Positions 1 through 8,984 of a stretch of DNA of 64,000 nt are shown piece after piece. Each line of letters begins with the position of its first letter. Within the stretch, counting starts at the first letter, position 1. The position numbers were made by a program, and so were the translations under genes. The stretch lies in the NCBI GenBank assembly GCA_000434235.1, contig FR891993.1, positions 44,345 to 108,344 on the forward strand. Reading direction: 5' to 3'. Source of the DNA: Alistipes sp. CAG:268. Lineage in GTDB: Bacteria > Bacteroidota > Bacteroidia > Bacteroidales > Rikenellaceae. Under the pieces are notes generated by a model. It was given only the letters and a program-made list of their open reading frames with translations. It had not been told where the DNA came from and ran no database searches.

Positions 1-1
1 C

Positions 2-223
2 TTTGCGGGCGACGCGCTCTTCCGCGAGTCGATCGGCCGCACGGACCTGCCCGGAGGCGACTACTCGTGGATCATGCGCTCGATCCTCGACGTGCTCGTC
101 CCGCTGGGCGACGAGGTACACGTCTACCCGGGCCACGGCCCCGAATCGACCATCGGCCACGAGGTGCTCTACAACCCCTTCATCGTCGAGGTGCTCAACG
201 AGGAGGTAAACTACAAAGGCTGA
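2..223 (+). CDS. MBL-fold metallo-hydrolase, C-terminal part (5' end outside window)
   Basis: Only the last 73 codons are visible; the reading frame is open to the left edge. The peptide contains GRTDLPGGD and then YPGHGPESTIGHE, which are the late motifs of glyoxalase-II/YcbL-type metallo-beta-lactamase-fold hydrolases. The His of PGHGP is normally a metal ligand of the binuclear zinc site. Family members hydrolyse thioesters such as S-lactoylglutathione or related substrates in the cytoplasm, but the substrate cannot be told from this fragment. It stops 10 bases before the GTG of the next gene and may share its transcript. Confidence 0.8.
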   Translation, partial: FAGDALFRESIGRTDLPGGDYSWIMRSILDVLVPLGDEVHVYPGHGPESTIGHEVLYNPFIVEVLNEEVNYKG

Positions 224-233
224 CCCGACCCCC

Positions 234-965
234 GTGAAGACACTCATACACCGAATCCTCTACCGCACGCTGCCGTTCGAGGGCTACCTGCGCGCCGTAA
301 GCCGGATGTTCTTCGTCTGGCAGCGGCTCGGCATCGGCCGCTACGCCCCCGCCACGGAGTATGTCTACCACCTCGGCCGGCTTGTCCGGCGGGGCGACAC
401 CTGCATCGACATCGGCGCCAACCTCGGCTACTACGCCCGGACGATCTCCCGCCTCACGGGTCCCGAAGGGCGGGTCTACGCCGTGGAGCCCGTAGAGCCG
501 ATCCGCTGCGTGCTGGAGCGCAACCTGCGCCGCTGCCGCAACGTCGAGATCCTCCCCTACGCGCTCGGCACCGAATCCAGGAAGGTAACCATGGGCAACG
601 ACTCGGCACGCGAGACGGGCTACTTCGGCACGGGGCAGAACTTCGTGAACGACAGCGGCCGACAGACCGACACGGCCTTCACTGCCGAAATGCGCCGCGG
701 CAGCGAACTTTTCGCCCGGCTCGAAAGGCTCGACTTCATCAAGTGCGACATCGAGGGGTACGAGGTGGTGGTTATGCATGAGATGCAGCCCCTGCTCGAA
801 CGTTTCCGCCCCACGGTGCTCATCGAGACGGGCGGTGCGAACCGCCCCGAGATCATCCGGCTGTTCACCGGTCTGGGATACGCAGGATACACGCTCGAAC
901 ACGGACGCGAAGTGCCGCTCACCGAAGATTCAACGAAAGACATCATATTCCGCCATGCGCATTGA
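234..965 (+). CDS. FkbM family SAM-dependent methyltransferase
   Basis: This 243-residue protein has a class I SAM-binding fold. DIGANLG at residues 59-65 is the glycine-rich motif I, AVEP at 83-86 is the acidic motif II, and a KCDIEGYE block near 166-175 is the diagnostic FkbM motif. FkbM proteins O-methylate sugars or polyketides, and in Bacteroidota they often sit near glycan biosynthesis genes; the acceptor here is unknown. The start is a GTG, chosen because the preceding stop is only 10 bases upstream and the next in-frame Met (303) would remove N-terminal helix sequence. Its 3' end overlaps the trmD start by 11 bases, so translation is probably coupled. No glycan cluster is visible beside it. 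Confidence 0.88.
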   Translation: MKTLIHRILYRTLPFEGYLRAVSRMFFVWQRLGIGRYAPATEYVYHLGRLVRRGDTCIDIGANLGYYARTISRLTGPEGRVYAVEPVEPIRCVLERNLRRCRNVEILPYALGTESRKVTMGNDSARETGYFGTGQNFVNDSGRQTDTAFTAEMRRGSELFARLERLDFIKCDIEGYEVVVMHEMQPLLERFRPTVLIETGGANRPEIIRLFTGLGYAGYTLEHGREVPLTEDSTKDIIFRHAH

Positions 966-1635
966 CATCATATCCTCGGTTCCCGAACTGATGACCTCGC
1001 CCCTGAACGAGTCGATCCTCAAGCGGGCGCAGGAGAAGGGATTCGTGCAGATCGTCGTACACAACCTCCACGACTACGCACACGACCGCCGCAAGACCAC
1101 CGACGACTACCCGTTCGGCGGCGAAGCGGGCATGGTCATGAAGTGCGAGCCGGTCTTCGAACTCGTCGAGAAACTCCAGAGCGAGCGAACCTACGACGAG
1201 ATCATCTACACCTCGCCCGACGGCATCCGCTACGACCAGCACGAGGCCAACCGGCTCTCGACGCTCGGCAACATCATCATCCTCTGCGGCCACTACAAGG
1301 GCATCGACCACCGCATCCGCGAGCACCTCATCACACGCGAGATCTCAATCGGAGACTACGTGCTCACAGGGGGCGAACTGGCCGCCTGCATCATCGCCGA
1401 CTCGGTCGTGCGGCTCATTCCGGGAGCGATCGGCGACGAGGCCTCAGCCCTGACCGACTCGTTCCAGGACAACCTGCTGGCCCCGCCCGTCTACACGCGG
1501 CCCGCGGAGTTCCGCGGCTGGCGGGTCCCCGACGTGCTGCTCTCGGGCAACTTCGCCCAGATCGAGAAGTGGCAGGACGAGCAGGCCTGGGAGCGCACCA
1601 AACGCCTGCGGCCCGACCTGCTCGGGGAGGAGTGA
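955..1635 (+). CDS. trmD: tRNA (guanine37-N1)-methyltransferase
   Basis: This 226-residue SPOUT enzyme methylates G37 next to the anticodon, which prevents +1 frameshifting. Typical TrmD blocks are present in order: [11 protein letters not shown] at the N terminus, [24 protein letters not shown] and [15 protein letters not shown], which form the trefoil-knot SAM site, and later TDSFQDNLL and [10 protein letters not shown] leading to VPDVLLSGN. The usual His after SGN is Phe here (SGNF). The ATG at 955 lies inside the end of the FkbM gene and is preferred because MRIDII is the standard N terminus; the frame is open further upstream but without homology. Length is normal. Confidence 0.96.
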   Translation: MRIDIISSVPELMTSPLNESILKRAQEKGFVQIVVHNLHDYAHDRRKTTDDYPFGGEAGMVMKCEPVFELVEKLQSERTYDEIIYTSPDGIRYDQHEANRLSTLGNIIILCGHYKGIDHRIREHLITREISIGDYVLTGGELAACIIADSVVRLIPGAIGDEASALTDSFQDNLLAPPVYTRPAEFRGWRVPDVLLSGNFAQIEKWQDEQAWERTKRLRPDLLGEE

Positions 1636-1717
1636 CCCGACACGGACCTGCCGCAGACGGTCTTCACGCGAGCCGGCGACACCGGAAAAGCAGAAAACCG
1701 AACCAAAGAGCGAAGAG

Positions 1718-2854
1718 ATGAAATACTACCTCATAGCCGGGGAGCCTTCGGGCGACCTGCACGGCGCCAACCTGATCGAAGGGCTCAGGAAGGCCGATCC
1801 CGAGGCGGAGTTCCGCTTCTGGGGCGGCGACCGCATGGCCGAGGCGGGCGGCAGGCAGAACCTCCGCAAGCACTACCGCGAGACCTCGTTCTTCGGCATC
1901 GTGCAGGTGCTGAAGAACCTCCGCACGATCCGCCGCCAGATGCGCGAGTGCCGCGAGGATGTGGCCGCATGGCGACCCGATGCGCTGATCCTGATCGACT
2001 ACCCGGGATTCAACATGAAGATGGCCCGCTGGGCCAGCGGGCACGGCATCCGCACGTTCTACTACATCGCCCCCAAGGTGTGGGCCTGGCGGGAGTGGCG
2101 CGTGAAGTCGATCCGGCGCTACGTGGACCGGCTCTACATCATCTTCCCCTTCGAGCGGGACTACTTCCCCCGCCACGGCATCGACCCCGTCTTCGAGGGC
2201 AACCCGCTCGTCGATGCCATCGAGGCGCGGCGTCCGACGCTGCCCGACGGCGATGCATTCCGCCGCCGCAACGGGCTCGACAACCGTCCGATCATCGCCC
2301 TGGTGGCAGGCAGCCGCCGCGGCGAGATCCGCGACAACCTCCCGCTCATGGCCCGGCTGGCCGAGCGGTTCCCCGACCGGCAGTTCGTCGTAACGGGCGT
2401 ACCCTGGCTCGAACGCGCACTATACGATCGCTACATGGCCGGAACGGGCCTGCGCTATGTCTGCGACCAGACCTACGAGACCATCGCCGCGGCCGAGGCG
2501 GCCGTCGTCACCTCGGGGACGGCAACGCTCGAGACCGCCCTGCTCGGCACGCCCGAAGTGGTCGTCTACCGCACGCTGTGGTTCCAGGTCAAGCTGCAGC
2601 CCTACGTGCTGAAGGTGCCCTGGGTTTCGCTCGTCAATCTCAACCTCGGACGCGAGGCCGTGGCCGAGATCATCCAGTCGGACCTCGACGTCGCACGCGC
2701 CGAGCGCGAGTTGCGCGCCATCCTCCCGGGCGGCGCGAAGCGCGGGCGGATGGAGGCCGACTTCGAGGAGCTGCGCACCGTCATCGGCGGTCCGGGAGCC
2801 AGCGAACGATTCGCCCGCCGCATGGTCGGGGAACTCAAAAAGAACCGCACATGA
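1718..2854 (+). CDS. lpxB: Lipid-A-disaccharide synthase
   Basis: LpxB (378 residues) joins UDP-2,3-diacylglucosamine to lipid X to form the lipid A disaccharide at the inner face of the inner membrane. The N terminus YYLIAGEPSGDLHGANLI is the family signature. YIAPKVWAWREWRVKSI, then LPFERDYF-like and EGNPLVDAI blocks follow, and the C-terminal half has the GT19 nucleotide-sugar region VVTSGTATLETALLGTPEVV. The stop overlaps the next ATG (ATGA), so the FAH-family gene is translationally linked. The 82-base gap to trmD has no visible terminator, so the two may be cotranscribed. Confidence 0.97.
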   Translation: MKYYLIAGEPSGDLHGANLIEGLRKADPEAEFRFWGGDRMAEAGGRQNLRKHYRETSFFGIVQVLKNLRTIRRQMRECREDVAAWRPDALILIDYPGFNMKMARWASGHGIRTFYYIAPKVWAWREWRVKSIRRYVDRLYIIFPFERDYFPRHGIDPVFEGNPLVDAIEARRPTLPDGDAFRRRNGLDNRPIIALVAGSRRGEIRDNLPLMARLAERFPDRQFVVTGVPWLERALYDRYMAGTGLRYVCDQTYETIAAAEAAVVTSGTATLETALLGTPEVVVYRTLWFQVKLQPYVLKVPWVSLVNLNLGREAVAEIIQSDLDVARAERELRAILPGGAKRGRMEADFEELRTVIGGPGASERFARRMVGELKKNRT

Positions 2855-3483
2855 AGATCATCTGTATCGGACGCAACTACCGGGCCCATGCCGAGGAACT
2901 GCACCACGCGACAGGGCTGGCCGAGGAGGGGGCCGAACCGATCTGGTTCCTCAAGCCCGACACGGCCATGCTGCGCAACAACGACCCATTCTACATCCCG
3001 CGTTTCTCGCAGGAGGTACACTACGAGTGTGAACTCATCGTGCGGATCAACCGTGTCGGGAAGGCCATTTCCGAGCGTTTCGCACACCGCTACTACGACG
3101 AGGTGGGAGTCGGCATCGACTTCACGGCCCGCGACCTGCAGCGGCAGGCCATCGCCGAGGGGCTTCCGTGGGAGCGGGCCAAAGCCTTCGACTACTCGGC
3201 GGCCCTGCCCCCGAAGTTCCTCCGACTCGCCGACCTGGGCGGCGACGTGCAGCGCCTTCGGTTCGCCCTCGACGTGAACGGCGAACGCCGCCAGACGGGC
3301 GACACCTCTCAGATGCTTTTCACGGTGGACCGGCTCATCGCCAGCGTGTCGCAGTACATGACCCTGCGCATGGGCGACCTGCTCTTCACGGGCACTCCGG
3401 CCGGTGTGGGACCCGTCCGCCCGGGCGACGAGCTTCGCGCCACGCTCGAGGGGCACGAACTGCTCCGCTTCGATATCCGATAA
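2851..3483 (+). CDS. Fumarylacetoacetate hydrolase family protein
   Basis: This 210-residue protein has the FAH/HpaG fold of metal-dependent C-C hydrolases and decarboxylases of small 2-oxo acids. MKIICIGRNYRAHAEEL at the N terminus, the metal-binding HYECEL acidic pair near residues 56-61, GIDFTARDLQ and LLFTGTPAGVGPV are all typical. The ATG lies within the lpxB stop (ATGA overlap). In Bacteroidota a similar short FAH protein is common; candidate substrates are acylpyruvate or oxaloacetate-like acids, but none can be assigned from sequence alone. Confidence 0.9.
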   Translation: MKIICIGRNYRAHAEELHHATGLAEEGAEPIWFLKPDTAMLRNNDPFYIPRFSQEVHYECELIVRINRVGKAISERFAHRYYDEVGVGIDFTARDLQRQAIAEGLPWERAKAFDYSAALPPKFLRLADLGGDVQRLRFALDVNGERRQTGDTSQMLFTVDRLIASVSQYMTLRMGDLLFTGTPAGVGPVRPGDELRATLEGHELLRFDIR

Positions 3484-3503
3484 CCGACGCACGCCATACA
3501 ACC

Positions 3504-4100
3504 ATGTTACTCCACGAGAAACTCAAGAACTACCGCCTGTTGCTGGCATCGCAGTCGCCGCGGCGGCGCGAACTGATCGCCGGGTGCGGGCTTCCCTACG
3601 AACTCGCCCCGCGCTTCGAGTGCGAGGAGCGTTACCCGGACGGGCTTCCGGCCGAGGAGGTACCGCTCTACCTCGCGCAGCTCAAGAGCCGGGCCTACCC
3701 CGAACCCCTCGGCGAACGGGACCTCCTGCTGACGGCCGACACGGTAGTGGTGCTCGACGGCGAGGTGCTCGGCAAACCCCGCGACCGCCAGGAAGCCGCG
3801 GAGATGCTCCGCCGTCTCTCGGGCCGCCGACACACGGTCGTCACGGGCGTGGCCTTCCGCACCACCTCGCGGCAGCACGCCTTCGAGGCCCGCACCGACG
3901 TCTGGTTCCGCACCCTCGATCAGGAGGAGATCGACTACTACGTCGATACGTTCCGCCCCTTCGACAAGGCCGGATCGTACGGTATCCAGGAGTGGATCGG
4001 GTATGCCGCCATCGAACGCATCGAGGGGTCGTTCTACAACGTCATGGGGCTGCCCATACAGAAAGTCTATGTCGAACTGAACCAATTCATAAACCCATGA
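3504..4100 (+). CDS. maf: Maf-like nucleotide pyrophosphatase
   Basis: The 198-residue protein belongs to the Maf/YhdE house-cleaning NTP pyrophosphatases, which hydrolyse dTTP, UTP or modified nucleotides to monophosphates. The N-terminal LASQSPRRRELI phosphate-binding motif, the ADTVVVLDGEVLGKP block carrying the catalytic Asp, RRLSGRRHTVVTGVA and KAGSYGIQ are all present. The start at 3504 gives the usual N terminus just before LLLASQSPRR. Its stop overlaps the ATG of the S46 peptidase by four bases, continuing the tightly packed operon from lpxB. Confidence 0.95.
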   Translation: MLLHEKLKNYRLLLASQSPRRRELIAGCGLPYELAPRFECEERYPDGLPAEEVPLYLAQLKSRAYPEPLGERDLLLTADTVVVLDGEVLGKPRDRQEAAEMLRRLSGRRHTVVTGVAFRTTSRQHAFEARTDVWFRTLDQEEIDYYVDTFRPFDKAGSYGIQEWIGYAAIERIEGSFYNVMGLPIQKVYVELNQFINP

Positions 4101-6085
4101 AACGCACGCTGCTGACCCTGCTTGCCGCCCTCACGATGCTGCCCGCACTGGCAGACGAGGGCATGTGGCTCCCGAGCCTCATCTCCGAGCGCATCGACGA
4201 CATGCGCTCGAAAGGATTCCGCCTGACGGCCGAAGACATCTACTCGATCAACCAAGCCTCGATGAAGGACGCCGTGGTGCTCTTCGACGGCGGCTGTACA
4301 GGCGAACTCGTCTCGCCCGAAGGCCTGCTGCTCACCAACCACCACTGCGGCTACGACGCCATCCAGCGCCACTCGACCGTCGAGCACGACTACCTCACCC
4401 ACGGCTTCTGGGCCATGTCCCGGGCCGAGGAGCTGCCCAACGAAGGACTCAACGTCCGTTTCCTGGTACGCATGGAGGAGGTGACGGAGCGACTGGCGGC
4501 CGGCGAAACCGCCGAGGAGCTGATCCGCAAGGCCGAAGCCGAGGGCGAAGGCTACAAGGCCTCCGTCGAGCAGATGTACTACGGCAACCAGCAGTTCCTG
4601 TTCGTCTACGAACAGTTCGATGACGTCCGTCTGGTGGCCGCACCGCCCTCATCGATCGGCAAGTTCGGCGGCGATACCGACAACTGGATCTGGCCCCGCC
4701 ACACGGGCGACTTCTCCGTATTCCGCATCTATGCATCGAAGGAGAACAAGCCGGCGGCCTACTCGCCCGACAACGTCCCCTACCGCCCGAAGAAGTTCTT
4801 CACCATCTCGACCCGGGGCATCGCGGAGGGCGACTTCACGATGATCTACGGATTCCCGGGCAACACGCAGGAGTACATCCTCTCGGATGCCGTGGGCTAC
4901 ATCGCCGAGCGCTCGGACCCGGCCAAGATCGCCATCCGCGACGGCCGACTCGGGATCATCGCCGAGGCCCAGGCCTCGGACCCCGCGCTGCGGATCCACT
5001 ACGCCGCCAAGCATGCGACGATCGCCAACGCCTGGAAGAAGTGGCAGGGCGAGGTGCTCGGCATCACGCGCCGCGGCACCGTCGCCTCGAAAAAGGCCTA
5101 CGAGGAGGCGTTCGACCGCTGGGCGCAGGACAAGCCCGAATACCGCCGCGTGGTGAGCGACCTCAAGGCCGAATATGCCCGGATCATGGATCCCTACTTC
5201 GCCCGCGAGATCACGCTCGAGACCCTTGCCGCGCTGCCGGGCAAATACACCCCCGAGGAGCGGGCCGAGGAGCTCTTCGCTCGCCGAGAGCCGACCGAAC
5301 GGGCCCTGTGGCGCTACCTCTTCGGCGAATACGCCCGCCGCTGCCCGGCAGAATACCAGGTCCCGACGTTCCTCGACGGCGTGGCCGAATACGGATCGCC
5401 CGAGGCCTACGCCGAGCAGGTTTTCCAACAGGTATGGAGCGGCAGCGACACCACGGCCGTCAATGCCCTGCGCCGCGACACGAAGCGCATGCAGGAGCAT
5501 ATCGTCTGGATGCTGGGGACCAAGTCGCTGCGCAACCTCACGAGCAGCCGCCTCAACGCACTCTACACGACCTACATCCGGGGACTGCGCGAATGGGACG
5601 GCGAGCGGGCCTTCTACCCCGACGCCAACCTGACGCTGCGCGTGGCCTACGGCTCGATCGCCGGCTATGAGTATGCCGACGGCGAGTACCACAAGCCGCT
5701 GACGACCCTCGACGGCATCATCGCCAAGGACAACCCCGAGATCTACGACTACGACATCCCGCAGGCGCTGCGCGACCTCTACGCATCGAAGGAGTACGGA
5801 CGCTGGGCAACGGAGATCGACGGACGCCGCACGGTGCCGGTCTGCTTCCTGGCCTCGAACCACACCACGGGCGGCAACTCGGGATCTCCGGTGCTGAATG
5901 CCCGCGGCGAACTGGTGGGCATCAACTTCGACCGCACGTGGCGCTCGACGATGAGCGACATCGCCTTCGATCCCTCGATCTGCCGCAACATCGGTGTCGA
6001 TATCCGCTACGTGCTCTTCGTCATCGACCGCATCGGCGGGGCCGGCTATCTGCTCGACGAGATGAAGTCCAGCAGGAAAAAGTGA
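4097..6085 (+). CDS. S46 family dipeptidyl-peptidase, DPP11-like
   Basis: This 662-residue exported serine peptidase starts with a signal peptide (MKRTLLTLLAALTMLPALA). The S46 triad is recognisable: His in LLTNHHCGYDAIQ near residue 82, a central Asp region around FGGDTDNWIWPRHTGDF, and Ser595 in GGNSGSPVLN. Downstream, INFDRTWRSTMSD places Arg613 exactly 18 residues after the Ser. This is the same Ser-to-Arg spacing as Ser655/Arg673 of Porphyromonas DPP11, where the Arg selects Asp or Glu at P1; DPP7-type enzymes carry Gly there. Acidic-residue specificity is therefore inferred. S46 enzymes release dipeptides in the periplasm of asaccharolytic or protein-using Bacteroidota. The start overlaps maf (ATGA). 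Confidence 0.93.
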   Translation: MKRTLLTLLAALTMLPALADEGMWLPSLISERIDDMRSKGFRLTAEDIYSINQASMKDAVVLFDGGCTGELVSPEGLLLTNHHCGYDAIQRHSTVEHDYLTHGFWAMSRAEELPNEGLNVRFLVRMEEVTERLAAGETAEELIRKAEAEGEGYKASVEQMYYGNQQFLFVYEQFDDVRLVAAPPSSIGKFGGDTDNWIWPRHTGDFSVFRIYASKENKPAAYSPDNVPYRPKKFFTISTRGIAEGDFTMIYGFPGNTQEYILSDAVGYIAERSDPAKIAIRDGRLGIIAEAQASDPALRIHYAAKHATIANAWKKWQGEVLGITRRGTVASKKAYEEAFDRWAQDKPEYRRVVSDLKAEYARIMDPYFAREITLETLAALPGKYTPEERAEELFARREPTERALWRYLFGEYARRCPAEYQVPTFLDGVAEYGSPEAYAEQVFQQVWSGSDTTAVNALRRDTKRMQEHIVWMLGTKSLRNLTSSRLNALYTTYIRGLREWDGERAFYPDANLTLRVAYGSIAGYEYADGEYHKPLTTLDGIIAKDNPEIYDYDIPQALRDLYASKEYGRWATEIDGRRTVPVCFLASNHTTGGNSGSPVLNARGELVGINFDRTWRSTMSDIAFDPSICRNIGVDIRYVLFVIDRIGGAGYLLDEMKSSRKK

Positions 6086-6141
6086 CAATTTTGGAATTTT
6101 TCACTATATTGTCCCGGCAAACCTATTAAACAGGACATGCT

Positions 6142-7947
6142 ATGAGACATTTCGATGCATTTGTGAGATGGACGGCAGCACTGCTGCTGACGGTTCTGTC
6201 GATTGCCTGCGGCAAGGACAAGACCACGACGACGGAGGGATCGGCAATCACCGGAGGCTCCTGGAGCCAGACCGAGACCATTGAGGCCGTCGGGGCACAG
6301 AAGGATTTTTCGTTCACGGCCCGCGGACAGTGGAGCGCGCAGAGCGACAACCCCGACTGGTGCGAGGTGCTGACCCCCTCGGGAGACAAAGGCGCCGCAA
6401 CGCTGCGGATCGACGTAGCCGAGAACAGCAGCGAAAGCCCGCGTTCCGCCATCATCCGGATCTCGGTGGGCAGCACCACGGAGAGTTTCAAGATCCTCCA
6501 GAAGGGTACGGCCGGAGCTCCCGAGATCAACGTGCTGGTGGACGAGGTGCTGGCGGCATACTATCTGTGGAACGAGGAGTACCGGGCGCTTGACCGCGAC
6601 CTGTCGCTGCCCTACAACGGGGTCTACGACAACTTCGTATACCATACGTTGATGAGCATGGAGACCAACACGCTCGACAAGAAATACAACGAGCGTTACG
6701 GGGAGTACCACATCTACTCCTACCTCTCGCGAACCCCCTCATCGGGACAGAAAAGCGCCGCGACACGCAGTGGTGTAAATCACGGTGTCGAGAAGGACGA
6801 CCCCGTGCCGAGTTTCGGTATCGGCAACTACGCCCTCGTGTCGTTTGTAGACCAGTCGGGACGGCCGACGGGGCAGATCGGGCTCACACTGTTGAGCATC
6901 ATCCCCGAATCGCCGCTGGCCAAGGCCGGATTCCGCCGCGGCGACATCATCGCCACGATTGACGGCAAAACCCCGACCGAGCAGACCTACACCACAGAGT
7001 TCACGCGCCTGATCGCCCCCTCGGAGGGGCTGAAGGTCACGCTCACCAAAAACGAGGCGAACGCACAGCCGATCGAGGTCACGTCGGTGAGTCTGGATCC
7101 CACGCCGATCATCCGCGCCGAGGTACTTGAGGGTACGCACGTCGGATACATCGTCTACGACAGCTTCGACGCCGCCTACGACAACGACCTGCTGGCCGCC
7201 ATCAAGAGCCTCAAGGAGGCCGGCATCACCGATCTGGTGCTCGACCTGCGCAACAACGGCGGAGGACATGTCATCACTTCGAACATGCTCTCAACCTGCA
7301 TCGGAGGCAGCGCATGCCAGGACCGCGTCTACCAGTACTACCGCTACAACGACGAGCGGATGGCCGACTGGAAACAGACCTCCGAAACGTTCGGCATGAG
7401 CTATGACCAGACGGCGAAGCTCTTCTTCGAGAAGTTCTACTACTCGAACTACTACGGCGTCTCGCTGGCGAACTATGCCCTGAACCTCAGCCGGCTCTAT
7501 GTCCTCGTCAGCGACGGTACGGCATCGGCGAGCGAGGCGGTCATCAACAGTCTGAAGGGCATCGGACTTCCCGTGACGCTCATCGGCTCGAAGACCAACG
7601 GCAAGAACGTCGGCATGAATGTCTTCACGTGGAACAACATCGAAGGATACGACTACGAATTCGCCCCGATTTCGTTCCAGGGCTACAACGCCCAGAAGCA
7701 GTCGGTGGATCCGAAGGGCATCACTCCCGACTACGCGGTCAGCGAGACGGCTTCGGGAGGATGGTACGTGGATTTCGGTCCCGACGAGCCGCTCGTACAC
7801 AAGGCCCTCGAACTGATTGGCGCAGCCGACGCATCGGCAACAACCCGCAGCGTGAAATCCGTCGGCGCGGGTCAGCGCGGAAGCATCCGGCAGGCCATTG
7901 AACGGCCGAACGGCATGATCCGCACGATCGACCCGAAAGAGATGTAA
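6142..7947 (+). CDS. S41 family peptidase lipoprotein with BACON and PDZ domains
   Basis: This 601-residue protein begins with a lipoprotein signal whose Cys is at position 23 (LSIAC). A BACON/Ig-like domain follows at about 40-120, then an S41-type helical linker, a PDZ domain near 245-300 (SPLAKAGFRRGDIIATIDG) and a C-terminal S41 protease domain with VLDLRNNGGGH and the SDGTASASEA catalytic Ser motif, followed by SKTNGKNVG carrying the catalytic Lys. The domain order matches Bacteroidota surface or periplasmic S41 lipoproteins. It lies 56 bases after the S46 peptidase and is followed by a strong terminator. The natural substrate is unknown; BACON domains are thought to bind glycans or mucins, so glycoprotein processing is a guess. 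Confidence 0.9.
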   Translation: MRHFDAFVRWTAALLLTVLSIACGKDKTTTTEGSAITGGSWSQTETIEAVGAQKDFSFTARGQWSAQSDNPDWCEVLTPSGDKGAATLRIDVAENSSESPRSAIIRISVGSTTESFKILQKGTAGAPEINVLVDEVLAAYYLWNEEYRALDRDLSLPYNGVYDNFVYHTLMSMETNTLDKKYNERYGEYHIYSYLSRTPSSGQKSAATRSGVNHGVEKDDPVPSFGIGNYALVSFVDQSGRPTGQIGLTLLSIIPESPLAKAGFRRGDIIATIDGKTPTEQTYTTEFTRLIAPSEGLKVTLTKNEANAQPIEVTSVSLDPTPIIRAEVLEGTHVGYIVYDSFDAAYDNDLLAAIKSLKEAGITDLVLDLRNNGGGHVITSNMLSTCIGGSACQDRVYQYYRYNDERMADWKQTSETFGMSYDQTAKLFFEKFYYSNYYGVSLANYALNLSRLYVLVSDGTASASEAVINSLKGIGLPVTLIGSKTNGKNVGMNVFTWNNIEGYDYEFAPISFQGYNAQKQSVDPKGITPDYAVSETASGGWYVDFGPDEPLVHKALELIGAADASATTRSVKSVGAGQRGSIRQAIERPNGMIRTIDPKEM

Positions 7948-7973
7948 CGCATTGCATTACACGCATACTACGG

Positions 7974-8004
7974 AAACGGCCCCGAATATCGGGGCCGTTT
8001 TTTT
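7974..8004 (+). terminator. Rho-independent terminator after the S41 lipoprotein gene
   Basis: A perfect 11-bp stem (7974-7984 with 7990-8000) with a 5-base AATAT loop runs directly into a run of T. It lies 27 bases after the stop codon and ends the lpxB-maf-peptidase transcription unit. Confidence 0.93.
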
Positions 8005-8035
8005 ACTGCAAACCGAAACTTTATGGGCCCGAAAA

Positions 8036-8067
8036 TTTGGTGAATAGAAATTTATGTTCTATATTTG
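8036..8067 (+). promoter_or_regulatory. Bacteroidota promoter of tRNA-Leu
   Basis: TTTG at 8036-8039, a 20-base spacer and TATATTTG at 8060-8067 match the Bacteroidota primary sigma consensus (TTTG about 33 bases and TAnnTTTG about 7 bases upstream of the start). Transcription would begin about 30 bases before the tRNA. Confidence 0.8.
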
Positions 8068-8106
8068 CACTCCGAAAGTCAATCAGTATGGCTTTCAAGC
8101 GTACAG

Positions 8107-8195
8107 GCCCAGGTGGTGAAATTGGTAGACACGCTACTTTGAGGGGGTAGTGAACAATTGCGTTCGTGCAAGTTCGAGTCTTGTCCTGGGCACCA
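8107..8195 (+). tRNA. tRNA-Leu (anticodon GAG)
   Basis: A class II tRNA with a long variable arm. The acceptor stem GCCCAGG (8107-8113) pairs with CCTGGGC (8185-8191), followed by A73 and an encoded CCA (8193-8195). The anticodon arm CTACT-TTGAGGG-GGTAG gives anticodon GAG, reading CUC and CUU. The D loop contains GGTAGACACG and the T loop GTTCGAGTC. It has its own promoter and terminator. Confidence 0.96.
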
Positions 8196-8196
8196 G

Positions 8197-8230
8197 AAAC
8201 CGCGCTAAACGAAAGTTTGACGCGGTTTTT
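8197..8230 (+). terminator. Terminator after tRNA-Leu
   Basis: An 8-bp outer stem (8197-8204 with 8221-8228) encloses an inner AAAC/GTTT hairpin with a GAAA loop and leads into TTTTT. It starts one base after the tRNA CCA end. Confidence 0.88.
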
Positions 8231-8331
8231 CGTTTTGCATGATTGCGATTTGTCCCGATTCGGACAAAGAAGTTCTCCGGCTAACGGACCCGGGGTCGTT
8301 TTCGGCGGATTTTCCCCGGCAATCGACATAC

Positions 8332-8361
8332 AAAAAAACGGACAGGCTGACAGCCTGTCCG
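8332..8361 (-). terminator. Terminator of the carbonic anhydrase gene
   Basis: A perfect 10-bp stem (8339-8348 with 8352-8361) with a 3-base loop is followed on the minus strand by seven T (8332-8338). It lies 27 bases after the stop of the carbonic anhydrase gene. Confidence 0.92.
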
Positions 8362-8388
8362 CAGTGATTCTGGCTTTTCCGATCCAGT

Positions 8389-8934
8389 TTACTCCGAAAT
8401 CGGAGTCAGCGCACCCGTCGTTGAGTCCATGATATACCCCTTCACCACAACATCGGAGGGGACCAGCGAATGGTTGCGGACCAGATCGACCGTCTCAAGG
8501 ATGGCCGACTCCGTATCATCGAAGCCGTGCAGCCAGCGGTCGAGATCGATGCCACAGTGTTTCATCAGCGAGATATGCTGGTCCGGAATCCCGCGCGAAC
8601 GCATCAGATGCTGCATCTCGGCACTGTCCATGCCCTGCACGCCGCATCCCGTATGGCCGATGATCATCACCTCCTGCACACCCAACTCGTAGATGGCCAC
8701 AAGCAGGCTGCGGACCGTACTGTCGAAGGGATTAGTAATCGTACCGCCGGCATTCTTGATGATCTTCACATCCCCGTTTCGGAATCCCAGGGCCGCAGGC
8801 AGCAACTCCACCAGCCGGGTATCCATGCACGTGACGATAGCGATCCGCTTGTTGGGATATTTGTCGGTAATGAAACGTTCGTACCGTTTCTCCGCCACGA
8901 ATCGGCGGTTGTATTCCAGGATTTCGTCAATCAT
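8389..8934 (-). CDS. Beta-class carbonic anhydrase
   Basis: This 181-residue cytoplasmic enzyme interconverts CO2 and bicarbonate. The zinc-site motifs of beta-carbonic anhydrases are present: TCMDTRLVELL (first Cys ligand with the Asp-Arg dyad) and IIGHTGCGVQGM (His and second Cys ligands). NAGGTITNPFDSTVRSLLVAIYELG between them is typical. The short length and MIDEILEYNRRFV N terminus resemble the small YvdA-like clade. It has its own promoter and terminator, so it is not part of the adjacent PUL operon. Bicarbonate supply for carboxylation reactions of a CO2-dependent gut anaerobe is a plausible role (inference). Confidence 0.94.
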   Translation of the reverse strand: MIDEILEYNRRFVAEKRYERFITDKYPNKRIAIVTCMDTRLVELLPAALGFRNGDVKIIKNAGGTITNPFDSTVRSLLVAIYELGVQEVMIIGHTGCGVQGMDSAEMQHLMRSRGIPDQHISLMKHCGIDLDRWLHGFDDTESAILETVDLVRNHSLVPSDVVVKGYIMDSTTGALTPISE

Positions 8935-8984
8935 CGTTCGCAGAATTTAGTCGGATCAGATTTTAACTCGGGGAACTCCCCGCG

